From positions 1 through 52,830 of the forward strand of contig JADCEF010000015.1 of assembly GCA_020250445.1 (NCBI GenBank): a stretch of 52,830 bases of DNA, read 5' to 3'. The position numbers were made by a program, and so were the translations under genes. This DNA comes from Rhodobacter sp. Its GTDB lineage: Bacteria > Pseudomonadota > Alphaproteobacteria > Rhodobacterales > Rhodobacteraceae. This document shows positions 1 through 8,086 of the stretch, piece after piece. The notes beneath the pieces were generated by a model that was not told the DNA's origin, did no database searches, and saw only the letters and a program-made list of their open reading frames with translations. Numbering within the stretch: position 1 is the first letter of the stretch; the number at the start of each line of letters is the position of its first letter.

Positions 1-59
1 CCTTCGGCAATCGGATCGCGGAAAGGCTCCACCGGAGCCTTTCCGGTCGATCCTCTGGG

Positions 60-89
60 CGCGCGGTTTCCAACCTTGCCGCGCGTTTT
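60..89 (+). terminator. Candidate rho-independent terminator of a gene left of the window
   Basis: A 7-bp GC stem (60..66 with 79..85, 12-nt loop) is followed by TTTT at 86..89. It lies on the + strand, so it would end a transcript entering from the left. A second perfect 11-bp hairpin (20..30 with 34..44) precedes it and has no T run. No gene is visible in 1..192. Confidence 0.45.
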
Positions 90-192
90 CCTGAGGGACT
101 TTCGCCCAGTGTCTTCGGTTTGCACCTGGTCCTGCCGACGCCTGCGCGACACAAGACTGCGATGCGGTGTTTCCACAAATCATCCTCATGCT

Positions 193-840
193 CTACAGTC
201 CCAAGAGGCGCGGCAGGTCCGCCATCGACCGAAAAAGGATGGCCCCTTCGGCGGCCAAGGCAGCGCCGTCGTCATGCGGGGCAAATCCAAAGCAGGGAAT
301 GCCCGCCGCTGCTGCGGCCCTGGCACCCGTGGGGCTGTCTTCGATCACCGCACAGGCCGCCGGGGGCTGACCCAAGGCCCGGGCGGCGTGCAGGTAAAGA
401 TCGGGTGCGGGTTTCGGTGCGCCCAGGGTCTGGCCGGAAAACAGCCGGTCCCGAAAGCGGTCCAGTAGGCCCGGATGCTGGCCAAGGGTTACCTGCATCT
501 TGCGGTCCGATCCGTTGGAACCAACCGCATAGGGGATACCGGCGGCATCCAGCGCATCCAGCAGATGCAGCACACCCGGCACCAGCGGCGTGCCTTCGGC
601 CAGCCGCGCATAGAGCCGTTCGTAGAATTCGGCCACCCAGCCGTCCGGCAGCGTGGCCCCCAGGCTGCGCGCCCGGACATGCACCCCGGCAATGGTGCCG
701 CCGATGAAAATGCGTTCCATCTCGGCGCGCGGCAGCACAAGGCCATGCGCAGCCAGATCTTCCGCCAGAAGATCGAAGGCGGCAGGTTCGCTGTCCACCA
801 GAACGCCATCGCAATCGAAGATGACGGCGCGCGGGGTCAT
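193..840 (-). CDS. HAD-superfamily phosphatase (subfamily IA)
   Basis: This is a 215-residue haloacid dehalogenase-type hydrolase, probably acting on a small phosphorylated metabolite. All four HAD motifs are visible: DCDGVLVDSE at residues 9-18 (nucleophile D9, acid D11), the Ser of YAVGSNGSD, the Lys of GAPKPAPD, and the acidic motif EDSPTGARAA near the C-terminus. The cap between motifs I and II is of the alpha-helical IA type. The ATG overlaps the rsmD stop codon by 4 nt (ATGA), so it is probably translationally coupled as the last gene of a three-gene leftward operon. Family assignment is firm, but the substrate cannot be read from sequence; phosphoglycolate-type and sugar-phosphate phosphatases are alternatives. 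Confidence 0.88.
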   Translation of the reverse strand: MTPRAVIFDCDGVLVDSEPAAFDLLAEDLAAHGLVLPRAEMERIFIGGTIAGVHVRARSLGATLPDGWVAEFYERLYARLAEGTPLVPGVLHLLDALDAAGIPYAVGSNGSDRKMQVTLGQHPGLLDRFRDRLFSGQTLGAPKPAPDLYLHAARALGQPPAACAVIEDSPTGARAAAAAGIPCFGFAPHDDGAALAAEGAILFRSMADLPRLLGL

Positions 841-1400
841 TGCGGTGCCCGCAGCAGCGTGACAAGCGTGTCGCCATACCTGCGCTGGTCAAGCTGCGTG
901 ACGGCGGCGGGGGGCCGGGGCGCGGTGCTTTCTTCCCAGACGATCATCGCGCCGGGGGCAAGCCAGCCGCCCGCAAGGGCCGAGGCCAGGGCGCGTTCGC
1001 CCATCGCCCTGCCATAGGGCGGATCAAGGAAAACCAGCGTAAAGGGGGGATACGGGTTTGGACCCAGGGCGGTGGCATCGCGGCGCAGACATTCTGCGGC
1101 ATCTTCGGCCTTCATCCTTGCGATATTCGTCCGCAACAGGGACAGCGCCTTTGCGCCATCATCGACGAAGGTCGCCCGGGATGCGCCGGTTGACAGCGCC
1201 TCCAGCCCCAGCGCCCCGGTGCCTGCAAACAGGTCCAGCACCTGCGCGCCCTGTACCGGGTTGCCGTAACGGCCGTTGATCAGCAGGTTGAAGATCGCCT
1301 CGCGCACCCGGTCTGACGTGGGGCGCAAATGGGCTGCCGCGTCACCCTCGCCGATATCGGCAAGCTTCAGGCCCCGCCGTGCGCCGCCGATGATGCGCAT
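837..1400 (-). CDS. rsmD: 16S rRNA (guanine(966)-N2)-methyltransferase RsmD
   Basis: A 187-residue SAM-dependent methyltransferase that modifies G966 of 16S rRNA in the small-subunit head. It begins with the family's usual MRIIGG, has the SAM-binding motif LDLFAGTGALGLEAL near residues 55-69, and carries the catalytic DPPYG motif in its C-terminal half. I chose the ATG at 1400; a GTG one codon upstream is possible but the MRIIGG start is typical. The start overlaps the stop codon of the upstream oxidoreductase by one base and the end overlaps the HAD start by 4 nt, so the three genes look like one transcript. Confidence 0.93.
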   Translation of the reverse strand: MRIIGGARRGLKLADIGEGDAAAHLRPTSDRVREAIFNLLINGRYGNPVQGAQVLDLFAGTGALGLEALSTGASRATFVDDGAKALSLLRTNIARMKAEDAAECLRRDATALGPNPYPPFTLVFLDPPYGRAMGERALASALAGGWLAPGAMIVWEESTAPRPPAAVTQLDQRRYGDTLVTLLRAPQ

Positions 1401-2608
1401 CACGCCAGCAGGGTCTTGAGGTTTGTCGCCGGGTCGCGCAGCGCGGCCGCATCCGGGCTGCGGCCCGTTTCCAGAAGGCGTTTGCCCACCATATAGGCGC
1501 GGCTGTCGTTCATCGCATCGACGGCCAGCAACCGGTCGCCCCTGAAATACCAGAACGACACTGCGGCCCCGTCGGGCCCGCGCGTCACGATCCGGTCATA
1601 CCCGCTGTTCAGCCCGGCGATCTGCAGCTTGCAATCATACTGATCCGACCAGAACCACGGCATCGGGACATAGTCCTTGCCCGCGCCCAGAATGTTGTCG
1701 GCCACAAGTTCTGCCTGATCGATGGCGTTCTGCACCGATTCCAGCCGCAAGCGCCCGCCCTGCCAGGGGAAGCTGGCGCAATCACCTGCCGCCCAGATCT
1801 GCGGGTCTGAGGTGCGGCCATGGGCATCGGTGCGGATGCCGTTGTCGATCACCACGCCTGCGGCTTCGGCCAGGCGGGTGTCGGGCAGGATACCCACGCC
1901 GACAATCACGAAATCGGCCGGAATTTCGCGCCCGTCTGTCAGGCGGGCGGCGGTGACGTGCCCGGCCCCGGCCGACAGGCGGTCCAGCCCGGTGCTTTCC
2001 AGAATGTTCACGCCATGCGCCACATGCAGCGCGCGGAAGTAATCGGATGTTTCCGGCGCCGCCACGCGCTGCAGAATGCGCGGGGCCATTTCCAGCACGG
2101 TCACATCCAGCCCCAGCCCGGCCGCCACCGCCGCCACCTCCAGCCCGATATAGCCGCCGCCGACGATGACAAGGCGGCGTCCGGGCCGGAATTCGGCGCG
2201 CATCCCATCCACATCGGCGACGCTGCGCAGCGTGTAGACGCCCGCCAGTTCACCGCCAATGGCCGCAGGCAGACGGCGCGGGACCGCACCGGTTGCCAGG
2301 ACCAGATCGTCATAGCGGATCGTTCCGCTTTCCAGGAACACCGTCCGGGCCTGCGGATCAATCGCTGACACGGGCGAACCAAGGCGCAGGGCAATGTCGT
2401 GTTCGCCATAGAAGTCGGCGGACCGCAGGGTCAGACGGTCGGCGCCGGTCTGGCCCAGGAGATAGCCCTTGGACAGGGGGGGGCGCTGATAGGGCAGCAG
2501 CGGTTCCGCGCCGATCAGGGTGACCGGCCCCGCATGGCCGCCGCTGCGCAGCCGCGCCACCAGCGCGGCACCCGCCTGCCCGGCCCCGATCACCACCACA
2601 TGAGACAT
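1400..2608 (-). CDS. NAD(P)/FAD-dependent oxidoreductase, rhodocoxin/putidaredoxin reductase-like
   Basis: A 402-residue flavoprotein of the ferredoxin-reductase type, which passes electrons from NAD(P)H to a small iron-sulfur protein. The FAD Rossmann motif GAGQAG is at residues 7-12, a second dinucleotide motif (VIVGGGYIGLEVA) sits mid-protein, and the second FAD contact AAGDCA follows. The C-terminus carries a reductase dimerisation-type domain (WSDQYDCKLQIAG). The start MSHVVVIGAG was preferred to a longer reading with no conserved sequence; a purine-rich AAAGGCGA lies upstream. No ferredoxin or P450 gene is adjacent, so the partner is unknown. It is divergent from the peroxiredoxin gene. 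Confidence 0.85.
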   Translation of the reverse strand: MSHVVVIGAGQAGAALVARLRSGGHAGPVTLIGAEPLLPYQRPPLSKGYLLGQTGADRLTLRSADFYGEHDIALRLGSPVSAIDPQARTVFLESGTIRYDDLVLATGAVPRRLPAAIGGELAGVYTLRSVADVDGMRAEFRPGRRLVIVGGGYIGLEVAAVAAGLGLDVTVLEMAPRILQRVAAPETSDYFRALHVAHGVNILESTGLDRLSAGAGHVTAARLTDGREIPADFVIVGVGILPDTRLAEAAGVVIDNGIRTDAHGRTSDPQIWAAGDCASFPWQGGRLRLESVQNAIDQAELVADNILGAGKDYVPMPWFWSDQYDCKLQIAGLNSGYDRIVTRGPDGAAVSFWYFRGDRLLAVDAMNDSRAYMVGKRLLETGRSPDAAALRDPATNLKTLLA

Positions 2609-2623
2609 CGCTTCGCCTTTTCT

Positions 2624-2652
2624 CTGGTCGCCACCGGCGCGGACCCTATAAT
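2624..2652 (+). promoter_or_regulatory. Candidate promoter of the peroxiredoxin gene
   Basis: A perfect TATAAT lies at 2647..2652, unusual in such GC-rich DNA, 37 nt before the peroxiredoxin ATG and inside the divergent intergenic region. The -35 region about 17 nt upstream (CTGGTC, 2624..2629) is poor, so this could be activator-dependent. Confidence 0.4.
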
Positions 2653-2689
2653 CGTGCAGGACGTAAACGCAACGCATGAGGGCTTTGAA

Positions 2690-3178
2690 ATGACGATTTC
2701 TGTTGGCGATCCGCTGCCGGATGCGACCCTGGTCCGCATCGGGGACCAGGGCCCCGAGCAGGTTTCGCTTCTTGACCGCGCCAGGGGGCGCAAGATCGTG
2801 ATCTTCGGCGTGCCGGGGGCCTTTACCGGCACCTGCAGCACGGTGCATGTGCCCAGCTTCATCCGCACCCGGGAAAAGTTCGCGGCGAAAGGCGTGGATG
2901 AAATCATCTGCCTGTCGGTCAACGACCCCTTCGTGATGAAGGCCTGGGGCGAAAGCACCGGTGCCGACAAGGCGGGCATCAGCATGCTGGGCGATGCCGA
3001 AGGGCAGTTCACCCGTGCCGCCGGACTGGAATTCACTGCGGCTGCCGCCGGCCTGATCGGTCGGTCAAAGCGCTTTGCGCTTTATGCCGAAGACGGCGTG
3101 GTCAAGGTACTGCACCTGGAGGAAAACCCGGGCAAGTGCGATATATCGGGCGGCGAATCCCTTTTGGCCGCGATCTGA
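2690..3178 (+). CDS. Peroxiredoxin (Prx5/AhpE-like, redoxin domain)
   Basis: A 162-residue thiol peroxidase that reduces hydrogen and organic peroxides in the cytoplasm. The active-site block is PGAFTGTCS at residues 42-50, with peroxidatic Cys49. A second Cys in GKCDISGG near the C-terminus could be a resolving residue. Length and motif match the Prx5 family, usually recycled by glutaredoxin or thioredoxin. The ATG at 2690 has a GAGG about 8 nt upstream, and a TATAAT box stands before it. It is the only gene of its transcript. A GC hairpin separates it from the convergent pterin dehydratase gene. Confidence 0.93.
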   Translation: MTISVGDPLPDATLVRIGDQGPEQVSLLDRARGRKIVIFGVPGAFTGTCSTVHVPSFIRTREKFAAKGVDEIICLSVNDPFVMKAWGESTGADKAGISMLGDAEGQFTRAAGLEFTAAAAGLIGRSKRFALYAEDGVVKVLHLEENPGKCDISGGESLLAAI

Positions 3179-3200
3179 TCCGGTTGCGCCGCCACAGCGG

Positions 3201-3226
3201 GGGCGCGCGCCGTGTGGTGCGCGCCC
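3201..3226. terminator. GC hairpin between convergent genes
   Basis: A perfect 8-bp stem (3201..3208 with 3219..3226) with a 10-nt loop lies between the peroxiredoxin stop and the convergent dehydratase stop. It could end both transcripts, although the T run is only TT. Confidence 0.45.
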
Positions 3227-3227
3227 T

Positions 3228-3593
3228 TCATGTTTGCCGGGCGCGGATCTGGCACAGGCTTTCCACGGGCAACGTCAGGTCCTGCTGCACCTCTGCCGCA
3301 CCCGCCAGCGCATCCATCCGGGTCGCAAGATCAATGTCCAGCCGGCTGAGACCGTGGCAATCATGGGTGGACAGGGTAACATCGACAACATTGTAGACAT
3401 TCGACCATTCCGGGTGATGGTTCAGCTTTTCCGCCACCAGCGCCGCGCGGGACATGAAGCCCCAGGCATCAACAAAGGTGCGGAATTTCCAGACTTTGCG
3501 GATGGCGTCCCGGCCGGGCACCGCCCCCCAGCCGCTGGCCCCAAGGGCGGGCAGGTCTGCGCTGCGTTCGGCGTCTGTCAGCAGTTCGGGCAT
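3228..3593 (-). CDS. phhB: 4a-hydroxytetrahydrobiopterin dehydratase (PCD/DCoH-like)
   Basis: A 121-residue pterin-4a-carbinolamine dehydratase, which dehydrates the carbinolamine made by aromatic amino acid hydroxylases so that tetrahydrobiopterin can be recycled. The family signature HHPEW is at residues 59-63, followed by a further conserved His (STHDCHG, H77). The length is slightly above the usual 95-110 residues, with a longer N-terminus. No phenylalanine hydroxylase is nearby, so the physiological partner is uncertain; many alphaproteobacteria carry this gene alone. It lies 76 bp downstream of the acyltransferase gene on the same strand, with a hairpin between them. Confidence 0.85.
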   Translation of the reverse strand: MPELLTDAERSADLPALGASGWGAVPGRDAIRKVWKFRTFVDAWGFMSRAALVAEKLNHHPEWSNVYNVVDVTLSTHDCHGLSRLDIDLATRMDALAGAAEVQQDLTLPVESLCQIRARQT

Positions 3594-3648
3594 CGTCAGT
3601 TATCCTTTTCGATCAGGGTATTGTCCGGCAAGGCGGCGGCTGTCAATT

Positions 3649-3668
3649 CCGGGGGCGGATGCCCCCGG
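3649..3668 (-). terminator. Hairpin after the acyltransferase gene
   Basis: A perfect 8-bp stem (3649..3656 with 3661..3668, loop GGAT) directly follows the stop codon of the leftward acyltransferase gene. There is no clear T run on the minus strand, so termination strength is uncertain. Confidence 0.4.
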
Positions 3669-3669
3669 C

Positions 3670-4848
3670 CTATTCGGGCGGGTCGCAGCGGCGGAACGGG
3701 CCATAAGCTGTCAGCACCTCGATCTCTTCGCCCACGGCGGCGCGTTCCGCCGCCAGATAGCGCGCCACGGCATCGGAAAAGCCGGGATCGCCGATCCAGT
3801 GCAGCGAATGCACCGGCACCGGCAGATAACCGCGCGCGAGCTTGTGTTCGCCCTGCGCGCCCGCTTCGACCCGCTTCAGGCCATGGGCGATCGCCCAGTC
3901 GATGGCCTGATGGTAGCACAGTTCGAAATGCAGGAAGGGATGGTCTTCGATACATCCCCAGTAGCGCCCGTACAGCGTATCGCGCCCGATGAAATTCAGC
4001 GCCCCGGCAACCGGCTTGCCGCCGCGCTCCGCCAGGATCAGCAGGATGTCATCGCGCATGGTCGCGTGGAATTCGTCAAAGGCCCGGCGCGTCAGATAGG
4101 GCGTGCCCCATTTGCGCGACCCGGTGTCCTGGTAAAAGGCCCAGAAATAGTTCCAGTGCTGCGGTTCGATGGCATCTCCGGTCAGGGCCCGGATGGTGCC
4201 GCCAAAGCCCTGGGCGATGCTGCGCTCTTTGCGCAGGGCCTTGCGCTTGCGCGAGGCCAGCTGACCCAGGAAATCGTCATAGCTGGTGTAACCGGCGTTT
4301 TCCCAGTGGAACTGCTGCGTCGTGCGTCGCAAAAGGCCAAGGCCCTCGCCCCGGTCTGCCTCGGCTTCGGTGCAGAAGGTGACATGCAGCGATGACAGGC
4401 GGTTGGCCTCGGCCAGGCCGATGGCCCCCCCGATCAGCGCCGCCGTGCCCTCGGCCTCGAACCCCGGCAGGGTCAGAAAGCGCCGTCCGGTGGCCGGCGT
4501 GAAGGGCACGGCAAGCTGCAGCTTGGGATAGTACCGTCCGCCCGCGCGCTGCCAGGCGTCGGCCCAGGCGTGATCGAAGATGTATTCACCCTGGCTGTGC
4601 GACTTGGCATAAAGCGGTGCCGCCGCGATGATGCGCCCCCCGTGCCGCGCGACCAGCGGGCAGGGCTGCCAGCCGGTGCCTGTTCCGGTGGACCCTGACC
4701 GCTCCAGCGCCACCAGAAAGCGGTGGGTGGTAAAGGGGTCAACCGGCCTGCCGCCGTCTGCGCTTTCCGGGCAGGCGACACTGTCCCAGTCCTGCGCCGG
4801 GATGTCCGCAAGGCTGTTGTGGACGGTCACTTCCGGTTCGGCGGGCAT
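3670..4848 (-). CDS. GNAT/FemAB-like N-acyltransferase (DUF482/COG3146 type)
   Basis: A 392-residue predicted acyltransferase with the features of the DUF482 family, which has a FemAB/GNAT fold. Visible conserved blocks are the central basic segment (ASRKRKALRKERSIA), the WGTPYLTR region, and the C-terminal block around GRYWGC and ELCYHQAIDWAI. The start at 4848 was chosen because an AGAGAGG ribosome-binding site lies just upstream; the longer open frame to 5007 runs through a repeat-containing spacer. Family members are common in alphaproteobacteria but I know of no settled substrate. It is a single gene, bounded by a hairpin repeat upstream and a GC hairpin downstream. Confidence 0.75.
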   Translation of the reverse strand: MPAEPEVTVHNSLADIPAQDWDSVACPESADGGRPVDPFTTHRFLVALERSGSTGTGTGWQPCPLVARHGGRIIAAAPLYAKSHSQGEYIFDHAWADAWQRAGGRYYPKLQLAVPFTPATGRRFLTLPGFEAEGTAALIGGAIGLAEANRLSSLHVTFCTEAEADRGEGLGLLRRTTQQFHWENAGYTSYDDFLGQLASRKRKALRKERSIAQGFGGTIRALTGDAIEPQHWNYFWAFYQDTGSRKWGTPYLTRRAFDEFHATMRDDILLILAERGGKPVAGALNFIGRDTLYGRYWGCIEDHPFLHFELCYHQAIDWAIAHGLKRVEAGAQGEHKLARGYLPVPVHSLHWIGDPGFSDAVARYLAAERAAVGEEIEVLTAYGPFRRCDPPE

Positions 4849-4888
4849 TGGGACCTCTCTTCGGGGCGCCGGGTGCGGGCCGGGCCGT

Positions 4889-4937
4889 GGGGCTGTCTGC
4901 CCCCCGCACCCCTCGAGGATATTCTTGAACAGATAAT
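4889..4937. repeat. Terminator-linked intergenic motif, copy 1
   Basis: A GGGGC-GCCCC hairpin (from about 4889) runs into a C-rich stretch and then GAGGATATT and GAACAGATAAT (motif 4900..4937). Nearly the same motif follows the RidA gene at 10385..10423. It separates the glycerophosphodiesterase stop from the acyltransferase start region. Confidence 0.6.
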
Positions 4938-4984
4938 GATGCGACGCCTTCTGCGGTCGGAAAGTGGCATGCCCGGTGCCAGGA

Positions 4985-5761
4985 TCAAGCTTGCAGGCGG
5001 GGGGCATAGCCCTCGAAGGTGATGTTGTGGGCCACCCGGCGCGCCTGATCTTCGGCTTCGGGGGACCGGATTGTCCAGCACAGGATCGCGGCCCCCTGTG
5101 CCTTCAGGGCGGCCACGCGCGGGCGGGACAGATCGGCAGCCTCGTGCGAGATAAAGGAGGCACCGGTGCGGTCATAGTCGGGGATGCCGCGCAGACGGCT
5201 GCAGGTGGCCTCTGGCAGGGGCGACCAGTCTTCGGGATCATAGGCCGATGTGGTCAGCCCGCGCGGCAGCTGCGGGGCCAGCCGGGCCATCCAGGCGACG
5301 GCGTGCGGGTTGAAGGACATCACGGCGACCGGACCTGCATAGCGGTGCAGGGCGGCGGCGGTCGCCGATTCGAGCCTGCCGTCGGTTTCGGTCATGGCCA
5401 GCGTCTGGTCCTTGATTTCGATCAGCAGGGGAACGCGCCCGGCAACCAGGGCCAGCACCTCGGGCAGGGTCGGGATGCCATCCTCGGCGTCCCGCAGGGT
5501 GATCCGGCCCAGGTCGGCCGCCGTGCGGTTCCTGACCGGGCCGTGCCGGGTGGTCAGCCTGTCAAGGTCTTCGTCGTGAAAGACCATGGCCTGCCCGTCT
5601 GCTGACATCTGGACGTCAATCTCGATGCCGTAGCCCGCCGCTATGGCGGCCCGCACCGCCGCGCGCGAATTTTCGGGGCGGCCTGCGGCGCGGTCGTGAA
5701 GGGCGCGGTGCGCCAGTGGCCGCGTCAGGAAAGCAGCGGGCAGCGGCACGCGGGTGATCAC
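4985..5761 (-). CDS. Glycerophosphodiester phosphodiesterase family protein
   Basis: A 258-residue GDPD-fold enzyme that hydrolyses glycerophosphodiesters to an alcohol and glycerol-3-phosphate. The catalytic set is visible: H18 in LAHRALHD, the EID pair at residues 47-49, and H62 in FHDED. The later IEIKDQT block matches the conserved Glu/Lys strand. There is no signal peptide, so it is probably cytoplasmic, recycling phospholipid head groups. The start is a GTG whose last bases overlap the RidA stop codon (GTGA), which makes a two-gene leftward operon with translational coupling. Family is firm; the exact substrate is not. Confidence 0.88.
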   Translation of the reverse strand: MITRVPLPAAFLTRPLAHRALHDRAAGRPENSRAAVRAAIAAGYGIEIDVQMSADGQAMVFHDEDLDRLTTRHGPVRNRTAADLGRITLRDAEDGIPTLPEVLALVAGRVPLLIEIKDQTLAMTETDGRLESATAAALHRYAGPVAVMSFNPHAVAWMARLAPQLPRGLTTSAYDPEDWSPLPEATCSRLRGIPDYDRTGASFISHEAADLSRPRVAALKAQGAAILCWTIRSPEAEDQARRVAHNITFEGYAPRLQA

Positions 5762-6222
5762 GGACGGATCTCGAACATGGCTTCGATCTCGACGGCCACA
5801 CCCAGCGGCAGGCTGGCCGCAGAGACGGCAGAGCGTGCGTGACGGCCCGCATCACCCAGAACGGACACCAGAAAGTCGGAGGCCCCGTTGATCACCTTGG
5901 GCTGGTCGGTGAAGCCGGGCGTTGAATTGACAAAGCCGGTCAGCTTGATCACCCGCACCAGTCGCGAAAGATCGCCGCCGCAGGCGTTGCGCAGCTGGGC
6001 CAGCAGGCTGATTGCGCAGTGCCGGGCGGCAGCGGCACCTTCGGCCACCGTCATGTCATCGCCCAGCCTGCCCCTGATCAGACCGTTCCCGTCCTGGCTG
6101 ATCTGGCCCGAGACGTAAACCACCGGGCCGACAGTGACAAAGGGCACATAGTTGGCCGCGGGGGCGGGGGCATCGGGCAGGGTGACGCCAAGGTCGGCAA
6201 GGCGGGCTTCGATCAGGGTCAT
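5758..6222 (-). CDS. RidA-family protein (YjgF/YER057c/UK114), first of two in the window
   Basis: A 154-residue RidA-superfamily member. Classical RidA deaminates reactive enamine/imine intermediates of amino acid metabolism. This version has the longer form with VVYVSGQI near the N-terminus and VAVEIEAMFEI at the C-terminus. The block before that is RSAVSAASLPLGVAVEIEA, where an Arg occupies the position of the ligand-binding Arg of active RidA proteins. The ATG at 6222 has GGAGA 7 nt upstream. It heads the operon with the glycerophosphodiesterase, and nothing obvious links the two activities. Subgroup and substrate are unknown. Confidence 0.85.
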   Translation of the reverse strand: MTLIEARLADLGVTLPDAPAPAANYVPFVTVGPVVYVSGQISQDGNGLIRGRLGDDMTVAEGAAAARHCAISLLAQLRNACGGDLSRLVRVIKLTGFVNSTPGFTDQPKVINGASDFLVSVLGDAGRHARSAVSAASLPLGVAVEIEAMFEIRP

Positions 6223-6411
6223 GGCACATCTCCATTGCGCTTGGCGCGACGCTAGCTGGGGTCTTGCAGCACGGCAAGGCCGGGAAGGCTGCGGCCCTGG
6301 ACCTGTAACAGATATCACGATCAGGAATTGTATCGCCGGAATGTGGGGCTTATGCCTTGCCATCGCTTCCCGGGGCCTATGATATGGCGTCGGGCAAACC
6401 AGACGCATCGC

Positions 6412-7188
6412 ATGGCTTTTTCTGATCTATTCCCATCCGCAATCCGGCGGTGCCTGACACCCCTGATCAGCGTCGGCCTGATGTGCCTTGCCGTTGCCGG
6501 CTGTTCGGCACCGCCGCTGCCTGCCGTGACGCCCGACCCTTACGAGGGGCGCAACCGCAGCGTTCACGGCTTTAACAAGACGCTTGACCAGACGATCGTG
6601 CGCCCGTCGGCATTCGGCTATGGCGGTGTGGCGCCGGGGCCGCTGCGCAGTGGCATACAGAATATCTCGCTGAACCTTGGGCTTCCTTCGGATATCGTGA
6701 ACAGCCTGCTTCAGGCCCGTCCCGGCGCGGCGCTGGAAAACACCGTGCGCCTGGCGGTGAACACCACGATCGGCATCGGCGGCGTGTTCGACCCCGCCAC
6801 GGCGATGGGAATTGAAGGCGAGCCGACCGGATATGGCGAGACGCTGCATGTCTGGGGCATGGCGGAAGGGAACTATGTGGAAGTTCCGCTGATCGGCCCG
6901 TCGACCGACCGCGACGCGCTGGGTCTGGTGATGGACATTTTCCTTGATCCGCTGCGCTTCACCCTGCCAACGGTCGAGGCCAATGTCTCGACCGGGGTCC
7001 AGATTCTGGCCGGCCTCGGGCGACGCTACCGCTATTCCGATACGATCGACTCGATCCTGTATGACAGTGCCGACAGCTATGCGCAGCTGAAGCTGCTTTA
7101 CCTGCAGAACCGGCGGTTTCAGCTGGGCCAGACGGTAGAGAATGATGCGGATTTCGTTGACCCCTATGAGGATCCCTATGGCCAATGA
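6412..7188 (+). CDS. mlaA: MlaA (VacJ) family outer-membrane lipoprotein
   Basis: A 258-residue lipoprotein of the Mla pathway, which removes mislocalised phospholipids from the outer leaflet of the outer membrane. A lipoprotein signal peptide ends in LAVAG-C with Cys31. The mature protein has the family's DPYEGRNRSVHGFNKTLD start, the NLGLPSDIVNSLLQ segment and the GIGGVFDPATAMGI block. I chose the ATG at 6412 because it gives a normal signal peptide; an upstream in-frame ATG at 6328 would add 28 charged residues. A weak promoter-like pair (TTGCCA 6357..6362, TATGAT 6378..6383, short 15-nt spacer) stands before it. Its end overlaps mlaC by 11 nt. No mlaFED-B genes are here. Confidence 0.92.
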   Translation: MAFSDLFPSAIRRCLTPLISVGLMCLAVAGCSAPPLPAVTPDPYEGRNRSVHGFNKTLDQTIVRPSAFGYGGVAPGPLRSGIQNISLNLGLPSDIVNSLLQARPGAALENTVRLAVNTTIGIGGVFDPATAMGIEGEPTGYGETLHVWGMAEGNYVEVPLIGPSTDRDALGLVMDIFLDPLRFTLPTVEANVSTGVQILAGLGRRYRYSDTIDSILYDSADSYAQLKLLYLQNRRFQLGQTVENDADFVDPYEDPYGQ

Positions 7189-7792
7189 ACTTTCTCGACG
7201 CCGGGTGCTGGGCCTTGGTCTGGCGGCAGGTGCTGCAATCTGCCTGGCACCGGGCCTGCCCCGCGCCGCCTGGGCGCTGGATGTGGGCCAGGCGCGCGGG
7301 CTGATCGACGATGTCGTGAATGAGATCAACCGCGTGATCAACTCGGGCGAGTCCGAAGCGGCGATGCTGACGCAATTCGAGGCGCTGTTCGTGCGATATG
7401 CCGATGTGCCGGTGATTGCGCGGTCTGTGCTTGGCCCGGCGGGGCGGCAGGCCAGCCCCGAGCAGATTTCCGGGTTCACCACGGCGTTCCAGGGCTACAT
7501 TTCGCGCAGGTACGGCCGGCGGTTCCGCGAGTTCATCGGCGGGCGGATCGAGGTTGGCGATGCCCGTGCGGTCAAAAGCTATTACGAGGTCATCACCACG
7601 GCCTTCCTTCAGGGCGAATCCCCCTTCGAGGTGCGCTTCCATGTGTCGGACAAGTCCGGTAGACTGCTGTTCTTCAACATCATCATCGAAGGCGTGAACA
7701 TGCTCGCCTCTGCCCGCACCGAGATCGGGGCAATGCTGGACCGGCAGGGCGGCAATCTTGATGCGCTGATCGCGGAACTGCAAAGGACCTGA
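7178..7792 (+). CDS. mlaC: MlaC/Ttg2D-family periplasmic phospholipid-binding protein
   Basis: A 204-residue MlaC-type protein, the periplasmic shuttle carrying phospholipids between MlaA in the outer membrane and the MlaFEDB transporter in the inner membrane. The N-terminus ELSRRRVLGLGLAAGAA is a twin-arginine type signal with the cleavage region near RAAWA. The mature part has the family's helical pattern, including FTTAFQGYISRRYG and the strand pair around EVRFHVSDKSGRL. The start overlaps the end of mlaA by 11 nt, so the two are almost certainly co-translated. The Tat-like signal rather than a plain Sec signal is worth noting. Confidence 0.88.
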   Translation: MANELSRRRVLGLGLAAGAAICLAPGLPRAAWALDVGQARGLIDDVVNEINRVINSGESEAAMLTQFEALFVRYADVPVIARSVLGPAGRQASPEQISGFTTAFQGYISRRYGRRFREFIGGRIEVGDARAVKSYYEVITTAFLQGESPFEVRFHVSDKSGRLLFFNIIIEGVNMLASARTEIGAMLDRQGGNLDALIAELQRT

Positions 7793-7847
7793 CCGGGCGC
7801 GGGGGCCGGTCGGCCCCCGGCGGGCTTGGGGCGACGTTGCGCTAGGA

Positions 7848-8086
7848 CAGGGGCGATGGCCCCTGCCATTGAAGCGGTGACGGCGCCTTCGCCCGTCCGG
7901 GCGGGAACAGGAAACGCATCGCGTTTCCCCGCCCGGTCGGGACATTGCCCTGTAGACCGGCAGGTCCGGGAGAATCAAAGGCCAGCGCCCGACCCGGCGG
8001 GGGCGAAGCGCCCGCCGGTGGCGGGGCGGGCGCTGGCCGGGGGCTTTGGGCCCCCGGCCGGTCCTGATCCCGGCGCAGCGCTGTGG
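7848..8086. repeat. Composite palindromic repeat, copy 1 (modules A-B-C)
   Basis: Module A (7848..7880) holds a perfect 7-bp hairpin, CAGGGGC with GCCCCTG. Module B (about 7899..7934) is a long hairpin with GGGCGGG and CCGCCC outer arms and GAAACGC/GCGTTTC inner arms. Module C (about 7950..8060) begins TGTAGACCGG and has a 12-bp inverted pair (7980..7991 with 8027..8038) followed by a CCGGGGGC/GCCCCCGG hairpin. The same modules, in the same order and spacing, occur at 52615..52830. Confidence 0.85.
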
